64,000 nt of DNA from Amycolatopsis sp. NBC_01480 (GTDB lineage Bacteria > Actinomycetota > Actinomycetes > Mycobacteriales > Pseudonocardiaceae). The position numbers and the translations under genes were made by a program. The notes under the pieces were generated by a model. The model made no database searches. It saw only the letters and a program-made list of their open reading frames with translations, and was not told the origin of the DNA. The DNA lies in assembly GCF_036227205.1 (NCBI RefSeq), contig NZ_CP109442.1, forward strand, positions 8,184,001-8,248,000, given 5' to 3'. This document shows positions 1 to 12,548 of the stretch, piece after piece. Numbering within the stretch: position 1 is the stretch's first letter; the number at the start of each line of letters is the position of its first letter.

Positions 1-105
1 TTGCTGCCCGATTTCACCGATGCGACAGCGGAAAAACTGCGCGACCGTGTCGCCGCACTGACCGCCCGTTTCCCGCTGTACCCCCACCTGGGAGCCGCCC
101 GATGA
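1..105 (+). CDS. glyA: serine hydroxymethyltransferase, C-terminal end only
   Basis: Only the last 34 codons are in the window. They read in frame 1 and end in [14 protein letters not shown], which matches the usual SHMT tail (RFPLYP). SHMT interconverts glycine plus 5,10-methylene-THF with serine. It fits here as the acceptor of the glycine and C1 units made by the downstream sarcosine and dimethylglycine oxidation genes. Its stop overlaps the soxB start by 4 nt (ATGA), so the two are translationally coupled. The 5' end and catalytic residues are outside the window, so the assignment rests on the tail and the context. Confidence 0.75.
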   Translation: MLPDFTDATAEKLRDRVAALTARFPLYPHLGAAR

Positions 106-1331
106 CCCGCACCCCCGGCGCCGACCTGCCGGAGCACCCCGACTTCCTCTGGGACAACCCGGACCCCAAGCGCGCCTACGACGTGGTCGTGGTCGGCGGC
201 GGCGGGCACGGCCTGGCCACCGCGTACTACCTGGCGAAGGTGCACGGCATCACCAACGTGGCGGTGCTGGAGAAGGGCTGGCTCGCCGGCGGCAACATGG
301 CCCGCAACACCACGATCATCCGCTCCAACTACCTGTGGGACGAGAGCTCCGGCATCTACGAGCACTCGCTCAAGCTGTGGGAGGGCCTCGAAGAAGACCT
401 GGGCTACCCGATCCTGTTCAGCCAGCGCGGCGTGCTCAACCTCGCGCACAGCCTGCAGGACGTGCGCGACAGCGTGCGCCGCGTCGAGGCCAACAAACTC
501 AACGGCATCGACGCCGAGTGGGTGGACGCCGCGCGGGTCAAGGAGATCTGCCCGATCGTGAACACCTCGCCCGACGTCCGCTACCCGGTGCTCGGCGCGA
601 CCTTCCAGCCGCGGGCCGGCATCGCCAAGCACGACTACGTGGCCTGGGGTTTCGCCCGCGCGGCCGCGGCGATGGGCGTCGACCTGATCCAGAACTGCGA
701 GGTCACCGGGATCGAGCGGCGGGACGGGCGGGTGACGGCGGTGCAGACCAGCCGCGGCCGGATCGCCGCGGGCAAGGTCGCGCTGTGCGCCGCCGGGCAC
801 TCGTCGGTGCTGGCGAAAATGGCCGGGATCGACCTGCCGCTGTTGTCGCACCCGTTGCAGGCGCTGGTGTCGGAGCTGCTGGAGCCGGTGCACCCGACCG
901 TGGTGATGTCGAACGCGGTGCACGTCTACGTTTCCCAGGCGCACAAGGGCGAGCTGGTGATGGGCGCGGGCATCGACAGCTACTCCGGCTACGGCCAGCG
1001 CGGCTCGTTCCACATCATCGAGGAGCAGATGGCCGCCGCGCTGGAGCTGTTCCCGGTGTTCGCGCGGGCGCACCTGCTGCGCACCTGGGCCGGCATCGTG
1101 GACGTCACGCCGGACGCGTCGCCGATCGTCGGGCTGACGCCGGTGGAGAACCTGTTCCTCAACTGCGGCTGGGGCACCGGCGGCTTCAAGGCCACGCCCG
1201 GTGTCGGCGACTGCTTCGCGCACACCGTCGCGAAGGGCAAGCCGCATCCGTACGCCGAGCCGTTCACCCTCGACCGGTTCACCACCGGCGCCCTCGTCGA
1301 CGAGCACGGCGCCGCCGCCGTCGCGCATTAG
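102..1331 (+). CDS. soxB: sarcosine oxidase subunit beta
   Basis: A 409-aa protein, the normal SoxB length. An FAD-binding Rossmann motif ([10 protein letters not shown]) lies at about residues 28-37, followed by a DAO-type fold and a C-terminal [14 protein letters not shown] stretch typical of SoxB. In the heterotetrameric enzyme this subunit carries FAD and covalent FMN and oxidises sarcosine to glycine, releasing the methyl group as a C1 unit for THF. The ATG overlaps the glyA stop and is preceded by GGGAG about 9 nt upstream. It is followed by soxD, soxA and soxG in the canonical BDAG order, which makes the assignment secure. Confidence 0.97.
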   Translation: MTRTPGADLPEHPDFLWDNPDPKRAYDVVVVGGGGHGLATAYYLAKVHGITNVAVLEKGWLAGGNMARNTTIIRSNYLWDESSGIYEHSLKLWEGLEEDLGYPILFSQRGVLNLAHSLQDVRDSVRRVEANKLNGIDAEWVDAARVKEICPIVNTSPDVRYPVLGATFQPRAGIAKHDYVAWGFARAAAAMGVDLIQNCEVTGIERRDGRVTAVQTSRGRIAAGKVALCAAGHSSVLAKMAGIDLPLLSHPLQALVSELLEPVHPTVVMSNAVHVYVSQAHKGELVMGAGIDSYSGYGQRGSFHIIEEQMAAALELFPVFARAHLLRTWAGIVDVTPDASPIVGLTPVENLFLNCGWGTGGFKATPGVGDCFAHTVAKGKPHPYAEPFTLDRFTTGALVDEHGAAAVAH

Positions 1332-1339
1332 GAGTCTTG

Positions 1340-1618
1340 ATGCAACTCATCCCCTGCCCGTGGTGCGGGCCGCGTGAAGAGGCCGAGTTCCACTACGGCG
1401 GCCAGGCCCACGTCGCCTACCCGGCGGACCCGTCGGCGCTCTCGGACTCCGAATGGGCGAAGTTCGTGTTCTTCCGCGCCAACCCGAGCGGGCCGTTCGC
1501 CGAGCGGTGGAGCCACAGCGCGGGCTGCCGCCGCTGGTTCAACGCCGTCCGAGACACCCGTACCCACGACCTGCTGGCGGTCTACCGCCTCGACGAGCCC
1601 CGGCCGGTGACACCATGA
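1340..1618 (+). CDS. soxD: sarcosine oxidase subunit delta
   Basis: A 92-aa protein starting MQLIPCPWCG. The CPWCG knuckle plus a later His/Cys pair (HSAGC) are the zinc ligands expected of SoxD, the small zinc-binding subunit of heterotetrameric sarcosine oxidase. FHYGGQAH and the WFNAVRDT segment are also family-typical. The ATG at 1340 is 9 nt after the soxB stop with GGAG just upstream. The stop overlaps the soxA start as ATGA. Length and position between soxB and soxA agree with the family. Confidence 0.96.
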   Translation: MQLIPCPWCGPREEAEFHYGGQAHVAYPADPSALSDSEWAKFVFFRANPSGPFAERWSHSAGCRRWFNAVRDTRTHDLLAVYRLDEPRPVTP

Positions 1619-4461
1619 ACGATTTCCGACTCCCCGCGGGCGGTCACGTCGACCGCGACACGACCCTGCACTTCACCTTCGACGGCCGCGAACTCACCGG
1701 TCACCCCGGCGACACGCTCGCTTCGGCGCTGCTCGCGAATGGCGTCCACCAGATCGCCACGAGCATCCGGTACGGCCGCCCGCGCGGCATCATGGCCGCG
1801 GGCGTCGAGGACGCGAATGCCTTGGTGCAGCTGGAAGAACCGTTCCCCGAGCCGATGCTGACGGCGACCACGGTGGAGCTGTTCGACGGCCTCGTCGCGC
1901 GCGGGCTGCCGGGGCAGGGCCGCCTGGCCGCCGAGCCCGACCCGGCTCGTTACGACGCGAAGCACGTCCACTGCGATGTGCTCGTGGTCGGCGCGGGCCC
2001 GGCCGGCCTGACCGCCGCGCAGACGGCGGCGCGGGGCGGGGCGCGGGTGGTGCTCGTGGACGACCAGCCGGAGCCGGGCGGCTCGCTGCTGGGGTCCGGC
2101 GAGTACATCGGCCTCAAGCCCGCCGTCGAATGGGCGCGTGCGGTCGTAGCCGAGCTGCGGGAGACGCCGGACGTGCTGGTGCTGGAGCGCACGACCGCCT
2201 TCGGCGCCTACGACGACGGGTTCGTGCTCGCGTTGCAGCGCCGCACCGACCACCTCGGCGCGCCGCCGGCAAACGTGGCGAGGCAACGGGTCTGGCGGAT
2301 CCGGGCGAAGCAGACGGTGTTCGCGACCGGCGCGCACGAGCGTCCGGTGGTCTTCGCGGACAACGACCGGCCAGGCATCCTGCTCGCCGGGGCCGCGCGC
2401 ACGTACCTGCACCGCTACGGCGTGCTGCCGGGCCGCCGCGCGGTGCTGTTCACCACCGACGACAGCGCGTACGCCGCTGCCGTCGATCTGGCCGACGCCG
2501 GGGTGGAGGTCGCGCTCATCGTGGAAGCCCGGCCCGAGGCTCCGGCGGGCTGGGCCGCCGCGTGTGCCGAGCGGGGCATCGAAATCCGCACCGGCAGCGT
2601 CGTCACCGGAACCGAAGGGACGGAACGGGTATCGGCGGCGGTCCTCGCGCCGTCCGGGGCCGCGCCGTCCAAGGAAGTGGTGGCCTGTGACGTGCTGCTG
2701 GTCTCCGGTGGCTGGAACCCCGCGGTGCACTTGTTCAGCCAGGTGCGCGGGAAGCTGCGTTACGCCGCCGAGCTGGGCGCGTACGTGCCCGACGGCGAGC
2801 TGCCATCCGCCCGGGTCGCTGGCTCGGCGAACGGCACGTCGGACTTCGCGGGCTCTGTCCGGGAGGGCCGCGCGGCCGGGGCTGCCGCGTTGACGGCGGC
2901 CGGGTTCGCGCCGCCTGAAGAACTGCCGCTGCCGACATCGGACGCACGGCCGCCGGAGCTGGCGCCCGCGGTGATGTGGTTGGTCCCGGGTCCGGAGTCC
3001 GAAGTGGACACCCGGTTCGTCGACCTGCAGCGCGACGCCACGGTGTCGGACGTGCTGCGCGCGACCGGCGCCGGGCTGCGGTCGCTGGAGCACATCAAGC
3101 GCTACACCACCATCGGCACCGCGCACGACCAGGGCAAGACGTCCGGTCTGCTCGCTGCGGGGATCACCGCGGAGGCGCTCGGGCTGGACCTCGCCGAGCA
3201 GCGGCCGACCACCTACCGCCCGCCTTACACGTCGGTGGCGTTCGCGGCGCTGGCCGGGCGGCACCGCGGTGAGCTGCACGATCCCGTCCGCGTCACCGCG
3301 CTGCACGCATGGCACGTCGCGCACGGGGCCGAGTTCGAGAACGTCGGCCAGTGGAAACGGCCGTGGTACTACCCGCAGCCGGGCGAGGACCTGGAAGCGG
3401 CCGTGCTGCGTGAATGCCGCGCGGCGCGGACCGGCGTGGCCATGATGGACGGCTCCACCCTCGGCAAGATCGACGTGCAGGGCCCGGATGCCGCCGCGTT
3501 CCTGGACATGCTCTACACGAACTTGATGAGCACGCTCAAGGCAGGCCGGATCCGTTACGGCGTCATGTGCGGTGTCGACGGCATGGTGATCGACGACGGC
3601 ACCGTCATCCGCGTCGCCGAGGATCGGTTCATGGTCACCACGACCACCGGCAACGCGGCGATGGTGCTGGAGTGGATGGAGGAGTGGCTCCAGACCGAGT
3701 GGCCGCACCTGCGCGTGTTCGCGACCTCGGTCACGGAGCACTGGGCGACCATCCCGCTCGTCGGGCCGCGTTCGCGGGACGTGCTCGGCACGCTCGCCCC
3801 GGGCCTGGACGTGAGCAACGAGGCGTTCGGCTTCATGACCTGGCACGACGCCGAGGTGGCCGGGATCCCCGCGCGGGTCTGCCGGATCAGCTTCTCCGGC
3901 GAGCTGGCGTACGAGGTGAATGTGCCGTCCTGGTACGGGATCGCGCTGTGGGAGTCGCTTCTGGACGCCGGCGCCGAGTACGGCATCACACCGTACGGCA
4001 CCGAGACCATGCACGTGCTGCGCGCCGAGAAGGGCTACCCGATCATCGGCCAGGAGACCGACGCCACGGTCACCCCGCAAGACCTCGGGATGTCGTGGGC
4101 GGTGTCGAAGAAGAAGGCCGACTTCCTGGGCAAGCGCTCGTTCGCACGGGCGGAGAACAACCGGCCCGACCGCAAGCAACTGGTCGGCCTGCTGCCGGTG
4201 GACCCGGCGGTGCGGCTGCCCGAGGGCGCGCAGCTGATCGAAACCGCCCACGTGCCCGAGCCGCCGGTGCGGATGCTCGGCCACGTGACGTCCAGCTACC
4301 GCAGTGCCGCGCTGGAGCGGACTTTCGCGCTGGCGCTCGTGCGCTCCGGCCACGAGCGCGTCGGCGAGACGCTGTACGTGCCCGTCGGCGATCAGGTGGT
4401 GCCGGTGACCGTGACCGGATCCGTGCTCTTCGACCAGGAGGGAACCCGCCGTGACGGCTGA
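1615..4461 (+). CDS. soxA: sarcosine oxidase subunit alpha
   Basis: A 948-aa protein. The N-terminal domain resembles a 2Fe-2S ferredoxin-type fold (GHPGDTLASALLANG). A dinucleotide-binding motif (VVGAGPAGL) starts near residue 122. From about residue 570 there is a GcvT-like folate-binding domain (GKIDVQGPDAAAFLD; later SFSGELAYEVNVP). In the complex it binds NAD+ and THF and makes 5,10-methylene-THF. An open frame extends upstream to 1453, but the ATG at 1615 is chosen because it overlaps the soxD stop and gives the family N-terminus. The 3' end overlaps soxG by 11 nt. Confidence 0.97.
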   Translation: MNDFRLPAGGHVDRDTTLHFTFDGRELTGHPGDTLASALLANGVHQIATSIRYGRPRGIMAAGVEDANALVQLEEPFPEPMLTATTVELFDGLVARGLPGQGRLAAEPDPARYDAKHVHCDVLVVGAGPAGLTAAQTAARGGARVVLVDDQPEPGGSLLGSGEYIGLKPAVEWARAVVAELRETPDVLVLERTTAFGAYDDGFVLALQRRTDHLGAPPANVARQRVWRIRAKQTVFATGAHERPVVFADNDRPGILLAGAARTYLHRYGVLPGRRAVLFTTDDSAYAAAVDLADAGVEVALIVEARPEAPAGWAAACAERGIEIRTGSVVTGTEGTERVSAAVLAPSGAAPSKEVVACDVLLVSGGWNPAVHLFSQVRGKLRYAAELGAYVPDGELPSARVAGSANGTSDFAGSVREGRAAGAAALTAAGFAPPEELPLPTSDARPPELAPAVMWLVPGPESEVDTRFVDLQRDATVSDVLRATGAGLRSLEHIKRYTTIGTAHDQGKTSGLLAAGITAEALGLDLAEQRPTTYRPPYTSVAFAALAGRHRGELHDPVRVTALHAWHVAHGAEFENVGQWKRPWYYPQPGEDLEAAVLRECRAARTGVAMMDGSTLGKIDVQGPDAAAFLDMLYTNLMSTLKAGRIRYGVMCGVDGMVIDDGTVIRVAEDRFMVTTTTGNAAMVLEWMEEWLQTEWPHLRVFATSVTEHWATIPLVGPRSRDVLGTLAPGLDVSNEAFGFMTWHDAEVAGIPARVCRISFSGELAYEVNVPSWYGIALWESLLDAGAEYGITPYGTETMHVLRAEKGYPIIGQETDATVTPQDLGMSWAVSKKKADFLGKRSFARAENNRPDRKQLVGLLPVDPAVRLPEGAQLIETAHVPEPPVRMLGHVTSSYRSAALERTFALALVRSGHERVGETLYVPVGDQVVPVTVTGSVLFDQEGTRRDG

Positions 4462-5014
4462 AATCCTGCGCCGCGCGCCGCTCGGGCCAGGCCTGCTGCC
4501 CGCGGTGCTCGGCGCCGAGGAGCGACCGTTCCTGACCCAGCTCACGCTGCGAGTGCGTGAGGGCCACGAGGCGGTGGGCGCCGTGCTCGGTGTCCCGCTG
4601 CCGTCGGAACCGTGCACTTTTGCCTCCGGGACGGGGGAGTTCGGCGCCGTCGACGTGCTGTGGCTGGGCCCGGACGAGTACCTCGTGCTCGCCGCCACCG
4701 GCGTGGCCGGGCTGGAACCGGCCGTGCGGGCCGCGATCGGGGTGGGCGCGGTGACCGACACCTCGGCGCAGCGCACCACCGTGGCGCTTTCCGGCCCGGC
4801 GGTGCGGGACGTGCTGGCCCACGGCTGCTCGATCGACCTGCACCCGAAGGCGGCGCCGGCCGGCACCTGCGTGCAGACCCTGCTCGCGCGGACCGGCGTC
4901 ATCCTCCTGGTCCGCGGGGACGAGGAGTACACCGTCCTGGTCCGGCAGTCGTTCGCGTCCTACTTCGCCGCCTGGCTGGCCGACGCCGCACTGGAATACC
5001 GGGAGCTGCCATGA
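4451..5014 (+). CDS. soxG: sarcosine oxidase subunit gamma
   Basis: A 187-aa protein of usual SoxG length, containing WLGPDEYLVL and SAQRTTVALSGPAVRDVLAHGCSIDLHP, the typical SoxG (GcvT-fold related) signature. It is the fourth subunit of the heterotetrameric oxidase and has no cofactor of its own. The GTG start lies inside the end of soxA, so translation is coupled. An ATG overlapping its stop would encode only 29 codons and was not called. Confidence 0.95.
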   Translation: MTAEILRRAPLGPGLLPAVLGAEERPFLTQLTLRVREGHEAVGAVLGVPLPSEPCTFASGTGEFGAVDVLWLGPDEYLVLAATGVAGLEPAVRAAIGVGAVTDTSAQRTTVALSGPAVRDVLAHGCSIDLHPKAAPAGTCVQTLLARTGVILLVRGDEEYTVLVRQSFASYFAAWLADAALEYRELP

Positions 5015-5096
5015 CCCCGGCCGCCCCGTCCCTGTCCCATCCCCTCCGATGGGGCGCTTCAAGCGACCACCGGCAAACGAGACACGGAGGGCCCGC

Positions 5097-8404
<3,308 letters not shown>

Positions 8405-8436
8405 CCCCGGCTTTCGGCGCGGAGAGGAGCGATGGC

Positions 8437-9099
8437 GTGCGTGACTTGATCATGAGCGACTTCCTGAAGAGCCTGGCCGTCCCGGGGACGACTCCGAGCG
8501 GTGGGGCGGTGGCGGCACTGGGGGTGGCTCAGGCTGCGGCTTTGCTGGCCCGGGCTGCCGGTGCCGACCGCGAATTACGGGCTGAGGCCGAAGTGCTGCG
8601 GATGCACGCGCTTCGGTTGGCAGAGAAGGACGCGCACGCGGTCGGTCAGTTCGCGCTTGCGGGCCTGGCCGCGGGTGCAGCGGCGCTCGCCGCCTGTTTG
8701 CCCGCGGCCGACGTGATCGCCGCGGCTGCCAAGGCCCTGACGCTGGCCGAGCGGCTGCTCCCGGCGTCCGGGCTGCTGGGTGCGGTGCTGCCAGAGCCCG
8801 GGCTGTCGGGCGCAAGGTCGTCGAACACAGGGTCGTCGGGCACAGTGCCGTCCTGGATGGTGTCGCCGGATGTCGCGGCCGTGGCGGAGATCGCGCGGTC
8901 TTCGGCGATGACCGCGCGGGTGGCGATCGAGACCCGGCTCGGTGCGGTGACCGGCGATGCGGCCATCGCGCTTCGGGCCACGGTGGCGAGCGTCGACGGG
9001 CTCGCCGAGCGGGCCACGTGGGTGACCGCCGCCGTCCGGGCCGCGAATGCCTCGGCCGAGTACGCCACGAGTGGGCTAAGTAACCAACCAGTTGGTTGA
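8437..9099 (+). CDS. cyclodeaminase/cyclohydrolase-like folate protein (FchA/FTCD-C type)
   Basis: About 220 aa, Ala-rich and all-helical. The N-terminus FLKSLAVPGTTPSGGAVAAL carries the T-PSGG-AA motif of the formiminotransferase-cyclodeaminase C-domain / FchA family, which interconverts methenyl-THF and 10-formyl-THF or removes a formimino nitrogen. Placed last in the betaine operon it could run the methenyl-THF step. A TTG start at 8401 overlapping the previous stop is possible. GTG 8437 is chosen because GAGAGGA lies about 9 nt upstream. A TetR-like palindrome occupies its last codons. Confidence 0.75.
   Translation: MRDLIMSDFLKSLAVPGTTPSGGAVAALGVAQAAALLARAAGADRELRAEAEVLRMHALRLAEKDAHAVGQFALAGLAAGAAALAACLPAADVIAAAAKALTLAERLLPASGLLGAVLPEPGLSGARSSNTGSSGTVPSWMVSPDVAAVAEIARSSAMTARVAIETRLGAVTGDAAIALRATVASVDGLAERATWVTAAVRAANASAEYATSGLSNQPVG
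9082..9097. promoter_or_regulatory. TetR-type operator palindrome upstream of SDR
   Basis: AACCAAC-CA-GTTGGTT: 7-bp perfect arms with a 2-bp spacer. The shape resembles operators of TetR repressors that guard oxidoreductase genes. It overlaps the final codons and stop of the cyclohydrolase-like gene, 66-81 bp upstream of the SDR start, so it most likely controls the SDR. No TetR gene adjoins it. Confidence 0.55.
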
Positions 9100-9162
9100 C
9101 GTACCCGCCAAGCCGGGTGTCAGATGGAGGTGCGAAGGAAAACTCCATCAGGGAAGGCATCC

Positions 9163-9999
9163 ATGCCCAAGACGTGGCTCATCACCGGCAGTTCCCGCGG
9201 CTTCGGCCGCGAGCTGGCGCAGGCGGTCCTCGAAAGCGGCGACCGCCTGGTCGCCACCGCGCGGCGGCCCGAGCAGCTCGACGACCTCGTCCGCAAGTAC
9301 GGCGACAGCGTGCGCGCGGTGGCCCTCGACGTCACCGATGCGGAGGCAGCGCGGGCCGCTGTCCAGACCGCCGTGGCGGAGTTCGGCTCGCTCGACGTCG
9401 TGGTGAACAACGCCGGCTACGCCGATTCCGCGCCGATCGAAGAGATGTCCGACGAGGATTTCCGCGCGCAGATCGACGCGAACCTGTACGGCGTCGTCAA
9501 CGTCACCAAGGCGGCGCTGCCGGTGCTGCGGCAGCAGCGTTCGGGGCACGTCGTGCAGTTCTCCTCGATCGGCGGGCGGGTCGGCGGCTCGCCCGGGATG
9601 GGCGCGTACCAGACCGCGAAGTTCGCCGTCGAAGGGTTCTCCGAGGTGCTGAACAACGAGGTGAAACCGTTCGGGGTCAAGGTGCTGATCGTCGAGCCGG
9701 GGCCGTTCCGCACGGATTGGGCGGGCTCGTCGATGGCGATCGCGCCGGTCGGCCCGGAGTACGAGGAGACCGTCGGCGCGATGAACCGCGGGCGCGCGGG
9801 CGCGGCGACCTGGCCCGGTGATCCGGCGCGGGCGGCGAAGATCATCCTCGACGTCGTCGCCCACCCCGAGCCGCCGCTGCGGCTGCTGCTGGGGGCCGCG
9901 GCGGTCGAGCTGGCCGCGAAGTCCTCGGCCGAGCGCGCGGCCGAGGCGCGGCAGTGGGCGGACGTCAGCCGGGCGGCGGACTTCCCGCCGGGGGAGTGA
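9163..9999 (+). CDS. short-chain dehydrogenase/reductase (SDR family)
   Basis: A 278-aa classical SDR: cofactor motif TGSSRGFG near residue 8, NNAGY, an SSIGG serine, and the catalytic Y-x-x-x-K as YQTAK. The Arg in TARRPEQL after beta-2 suggests NADP(H). An in-frame ATG at 9124 exists, but ATG 9163 gives the family start (MPKTWLITGSSRGFG) and has GGGAAGG about 6 nt upstream. It has its own promoter region after the sox operon, with a TetR-like palindrome at 9082-9097. Substrate unknown. Confidence 0.85.
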   Translation: MPKTWLITGSSRGFGRELAQAVLESGDRLVATARRPEQLDDLVRKYGDSVRAVALDVTDAEAARAAVQTAVAEFGSLDVVVNNAGYADSAPIEEMSDEDFRAQIDANLYGVVNVTKAALPVLRQQRSGHVVQFSSIGGRVGGSPGMGAYQTAKFAVEGFSEVLNNEVKPFGVKVLIVEPGPFRTDWAGSSMAIAPVGPEYEETVGAMNRGRAGAATWPGDPARAAKIILDVVAHPEPPLRLLLGAAAVELAAKSSAERAAEARQWADVSRAADFPPGE

Positions 10000-10057
10000 G
10001 GGGCCCGGCCGGATCCCGTTAGCATCGGGGCATGTCTCGGTGTCGAGGGCGTGCGGA

Positions 10058-11056
10058 ATGAAGGCGTTTGTCGTGCACGGGCCCGGGGAGGCCGGGGTGG
10101 CCGAGGTCGCCGAGCCGGAGCCCGGCGTCGGCGAGGTGGTGGTCGAGGTCGAGCGGGCCGGGGTGTGCGGCACGGACGTCGAGTTCTTCACCGGCGAGAT
10201 GGAGTACCTCGCCGAGGGCCACGCGCGCTACCCGATGCGGCTCGGCCACGAGTGGTGCGGCACGGTCGTGCGCGCGGGCGAAGGGGTGCACCCGGCGTGG
10301 GTCGGGCGCCGCGCGGTCGGCGACACCATGCTCGGTTGCGGCCGATGCCGTCGTTGCCGCGGCGGGCGCCAGCACACTTGCGCGGACCGTCAGGAGGTCG
10401 GCATCCGCGGCGGCCGCGCCGGAGCGCTGGCCGAACGCCTCGCGGTGCCGGTGACCTCGCTGCACGAGCTGCCGGACGGGATCGACGGACCGCTCGGCGC
10501 GCTGGTCGAGCCGGGCGGCAACGCGGTACGCGCCGCGCGGGCCGCCGCCGGCGAACGGGTCCTGGTCCTCGGCCCGGGCACGATCGGGCTGCTGACAGCG
10601 CTGTTCGCGCGCGCGGCCGGCGCCGAGGTCCACCTGGTCGGGACCACGCCTTCGTCGCTGGAATTCGCGCGGTCCCTGGGTTTCCCGGCCACGGCGGACC
10701 TGCCGGAGCCACCGTTCGACGCGGTGGTGGACGCCACGAACGACCCGTCATCCCCGGCGCGGGGCCTGGAACTGGTGGAGCCGGGCGGCCGCTTGGTCTG
10801 CATCGGCCTGGCCGGAACCCCGAGCCGGATGGACGCCCGGTCGCTGGTGTTCAAGGACGTGACCGCGATCGGGATCCTCAGCGCGTCCCCGGGCCTGGCC
10901 GACGCCGTCGACGCCTACGCCCGCGGCGACGTCGACCCGCGCCCCCTCGTGGCAGCGACGGTCGGCCTGGACGGTGTGGCCGCCGTACTCGCGGGCGAGC
11001 GCCCAGCCGGCGCCTTGGCGGGTCCGAAGATCCTGGTCGATCCCCAGCGGTTGTGA
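10058..11056 (+). CDS. zinc-dependent medium-chain alcohol/polyol dehydrogenase
   Basis: A 332-aa GroES/Rossmann alcohol dehydrogenase. Catalytic zinc residues appear as GVCGTD and GHEWCG. The structural zinc lobe is C-x2-C-x2-C-x7-C (CGRCRRCRGGRQHTC). The nucleotide motif is LGPGTIGLL. Family members oxidise sorbitol, threonine or other polyols; the substrate is not evident. The ATG at 10058 starts MKAFVVHGPGEAGV, standard for the family. It lies 58 nt after the SDR and is convergent with the GH3 gene; a strong hairpin separates them. Confidence 0.85.
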   Translation: MKAFVVHGPGEAGVAEVAEPEPGVGEVVVEVERAGVCGTDVEFFTGEMEYLAEGHARYPMRLGHEWCGTVVRAGEGVHPAWVGRRAVGDTMLGCGRCRRCRGGRQHTCADRQEVGIRGGRAGALAERLAVPVTSLHELPDGIDGPLGALVEPGGNAVRAARAAAGERVLVLGPGTIGLLTALFARAAGAEVHLVGTTPSSLEFARSLGFPATADLPEPPFDAVVDATNDPSSPARGLELVEPGGRLVCIGLAGTPSRMDARSLVFKDVTAIGILSASPGLADAVDAYARGDVDPRPLVAATVGLDGVAAVLAGERPAGALAGPKILVDPQRL

Positions 11057-11060
11057 AGGT

Positions 11061-11102
11061 CCGGTCCGTGGGCGCGGGTCGGGGTCCGCGCCCACGGACC
11101 GG
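11061..11102. terminator. bidirectional terminator hairpin
   Basis: A perfect 17-bp stem, CCGGTCCGTGGGCGCGG at 11061-11077 with its complement at 11086-11102 and an 8-nt loop. It fills the gap between the convergent dehydrogenase and GH3 genes. There is no long T-run, as is common in high-GC actinomycetes. Confidence 0.8.
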
Positions 11103-11105
11103 GGG

Positions 11106-12545
11106 TCAGGCGAGGTACTCCGCGGCAGCGCGCAGGCTCACGTACGAGCCGCTGAACGTGTCGATCCGATCCCCAGCGCCGAAATCCGTTCCAGGGACAC
11201 CGGTCTCGACCCGGATGTAGTCCACATCGGACAGTTCGCCGAGAAACGCCAGCACCTCAGGATGACGGTGCGCCTCGCGAGTCACCACGACGACGGACCC
11301 GGCTTCACGAGCAGCCGAACGCACCGCCGCGGCATCGTCCGGGCCGACGTTCAGCACGCGGGTCCCCGGCACCAGCTCGGCCAAGTGCGGGCCGAGCCCC
11401 CACGGCATCGGCCCGGCCGCGATGGTCGGGTCCGTCCGGACGTCGACCACCAGCGGCACCCCGGACAACCGCGGCGAGCCCTGGATCCGCAGTGCGGCGC
11501 GCGCCGCCTCCAGCCCCAGGGTGCGGTCCACCGGACGGATCGACGCCGGCGCCGGCGACGTGCCCAGCGAAGCAGTCCGGGCCGCAGCATCGGCGAGCCG
11601 TTCCAGAGGGAGCGTGCCGTCGGCGACCGCGGCGACGATGGTCGCCGTGATGCGGTCGAGGGTTTCGGCGTCGAAGGCCGCGCCGCCGATGCACAGGGCG
11701 TCGGCGCCGGCGGCGAGGGAGCGGACGGCCGCCGTGCCGAGGCCGTCGTGCCGGCCGTAGGCGCCGGAGACCGCGCCCATTTCCAGCGCGTCGGTGATCA
11801 CCGCGCCGGTGAAGCCCAGCTCGCCGCGCAGCACGTCGGTCAGGGCCACGTGGTTGAGCGTCGCCGGCTCGTCGCCCCACGCCCGCACCACCAGGTGGCC
11901 GGACATGATCGCGCGCACGCCGGCGCCGATCGCCGCGGCGAAGGGGACCAGCTCGATCTCCCGCAGTTCCTCGACGGTCCGGGGGAGCACGGGCAGCGCC
12001 ACGTGCGAATCCTCCGTCGCCGCGCCGTGCCCGGGGAAGTGCTTCGCGCACGCCGCGACGCCGTACTTCTGCAGCCCCGTCACATAAGCCGCCACGTGCG
12101 GCGACGCCTTGGCCGGGTCCGAACCGAACGCCCGGACGCCGATGATCGGGTCCTGCGCCGCCAGCGTCAGGTCCGCACACGGCGCCAGGTTCACCGTGAC
12201 GCCGCAAGCGGCCAGCCGCTCGCCGAGGGCCGCCGCGACGGCCGTGGTCAGCTCCGGGTCGTCGGCCGCGCCGAGGGCGAGCGGGCCGGGCACGAACGAC
12301 CCGGTGGCGACGTCGAGCCGCGTGACGTCGCCGCCCTCCTCGTCGATCCCGACCACCACGTCGTCCCGCTCGGCGCGCAGGGCCGCGGTCAGCGCCGCCA
12401 CCTGCTCGTCGTCGACCACGTTGCGGCCGAACAGGACCACGCCGCCCAGGCCCTCGCCCAGGCGCCGCCGCAGCCAGTCCGGCGCGGTCGTGCCCGCGAA
12501 ACCGGGCAGCAGCACGGCTTCCGCGAGCCTTCGAAGATCAGCCAA
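11106..12545 (-). CDS. glycoside hydrolase family 3 beta-N-acetylglucosaminidase (NagZ/DasD-like)
   Basis: A 479-aa GH3 enzyme. The NagZ-subfamily signature KHFPGHGAATEDSH supplies the His/Asp acid-base pair, and VITDALEMGAV holds the candidate nucleophile Asp. GVVLFGRNV near the N-terminus is also typical. Such enzymes remove beta-linked GlcNAc from chitobiose or muropeptides. No signal peptide is seen, so it probably works in the cytoplasm on imported disaccharide. It starts 3 nt after the inner-membrane permease gene, in the position dasD holds after dasABC in Streptomyces. Confidence 0.88.
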   Translation of the reverse strand: MADLRRLAEAVLLPGFAGTTAPDWLRRRLGEGLGGVVLFGRNVVDDEQVAALTAALRAERDDVVVGIDEEGGDVTRLDVATGSFVPGPLALGAADDPELTTAVAAALGERLAACGVTVNLAPCADLTLAAQDPIIGVRAFGSDPAKASPHVAAYVTGLQKYGVAACAKHFPGHGAATEDSHVALPVLPRTVEELREIELVPFAAAIGAGVRAIMSGHLVVRAWGDEPATLNHVALTDVLRGELGFTGAVITDALEMGAVSGAYGRHDGLGTAAVRSLAAGADALCIGGAAFDAETLDRITATIVAAVADGTLPLERLADAAARTASLGTSPAPASIRPVDRTLGLEAARAALRIQGSPRLSGVPLVVDVRTDPTIAAGPMPWGLGPHLAELVPGTRVLNVGPDDAAAVRSAAREAGSVVVVTREAHRHPEVLAFLGELSDVDYIRVETGVPGTDFGAGDRIDTFSGSYVSLRAAAEYLA

Positions 12546-12548
12546 GGC

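Noticed and set aside
1582..4932. 1116-codon minus-strand open frame opposite soxA
   Set aside because: It is an antisense shadow in a GC-rich gene: Arg/Gly/His-rich, no domain, and soxA is clearly coding on the other strand.
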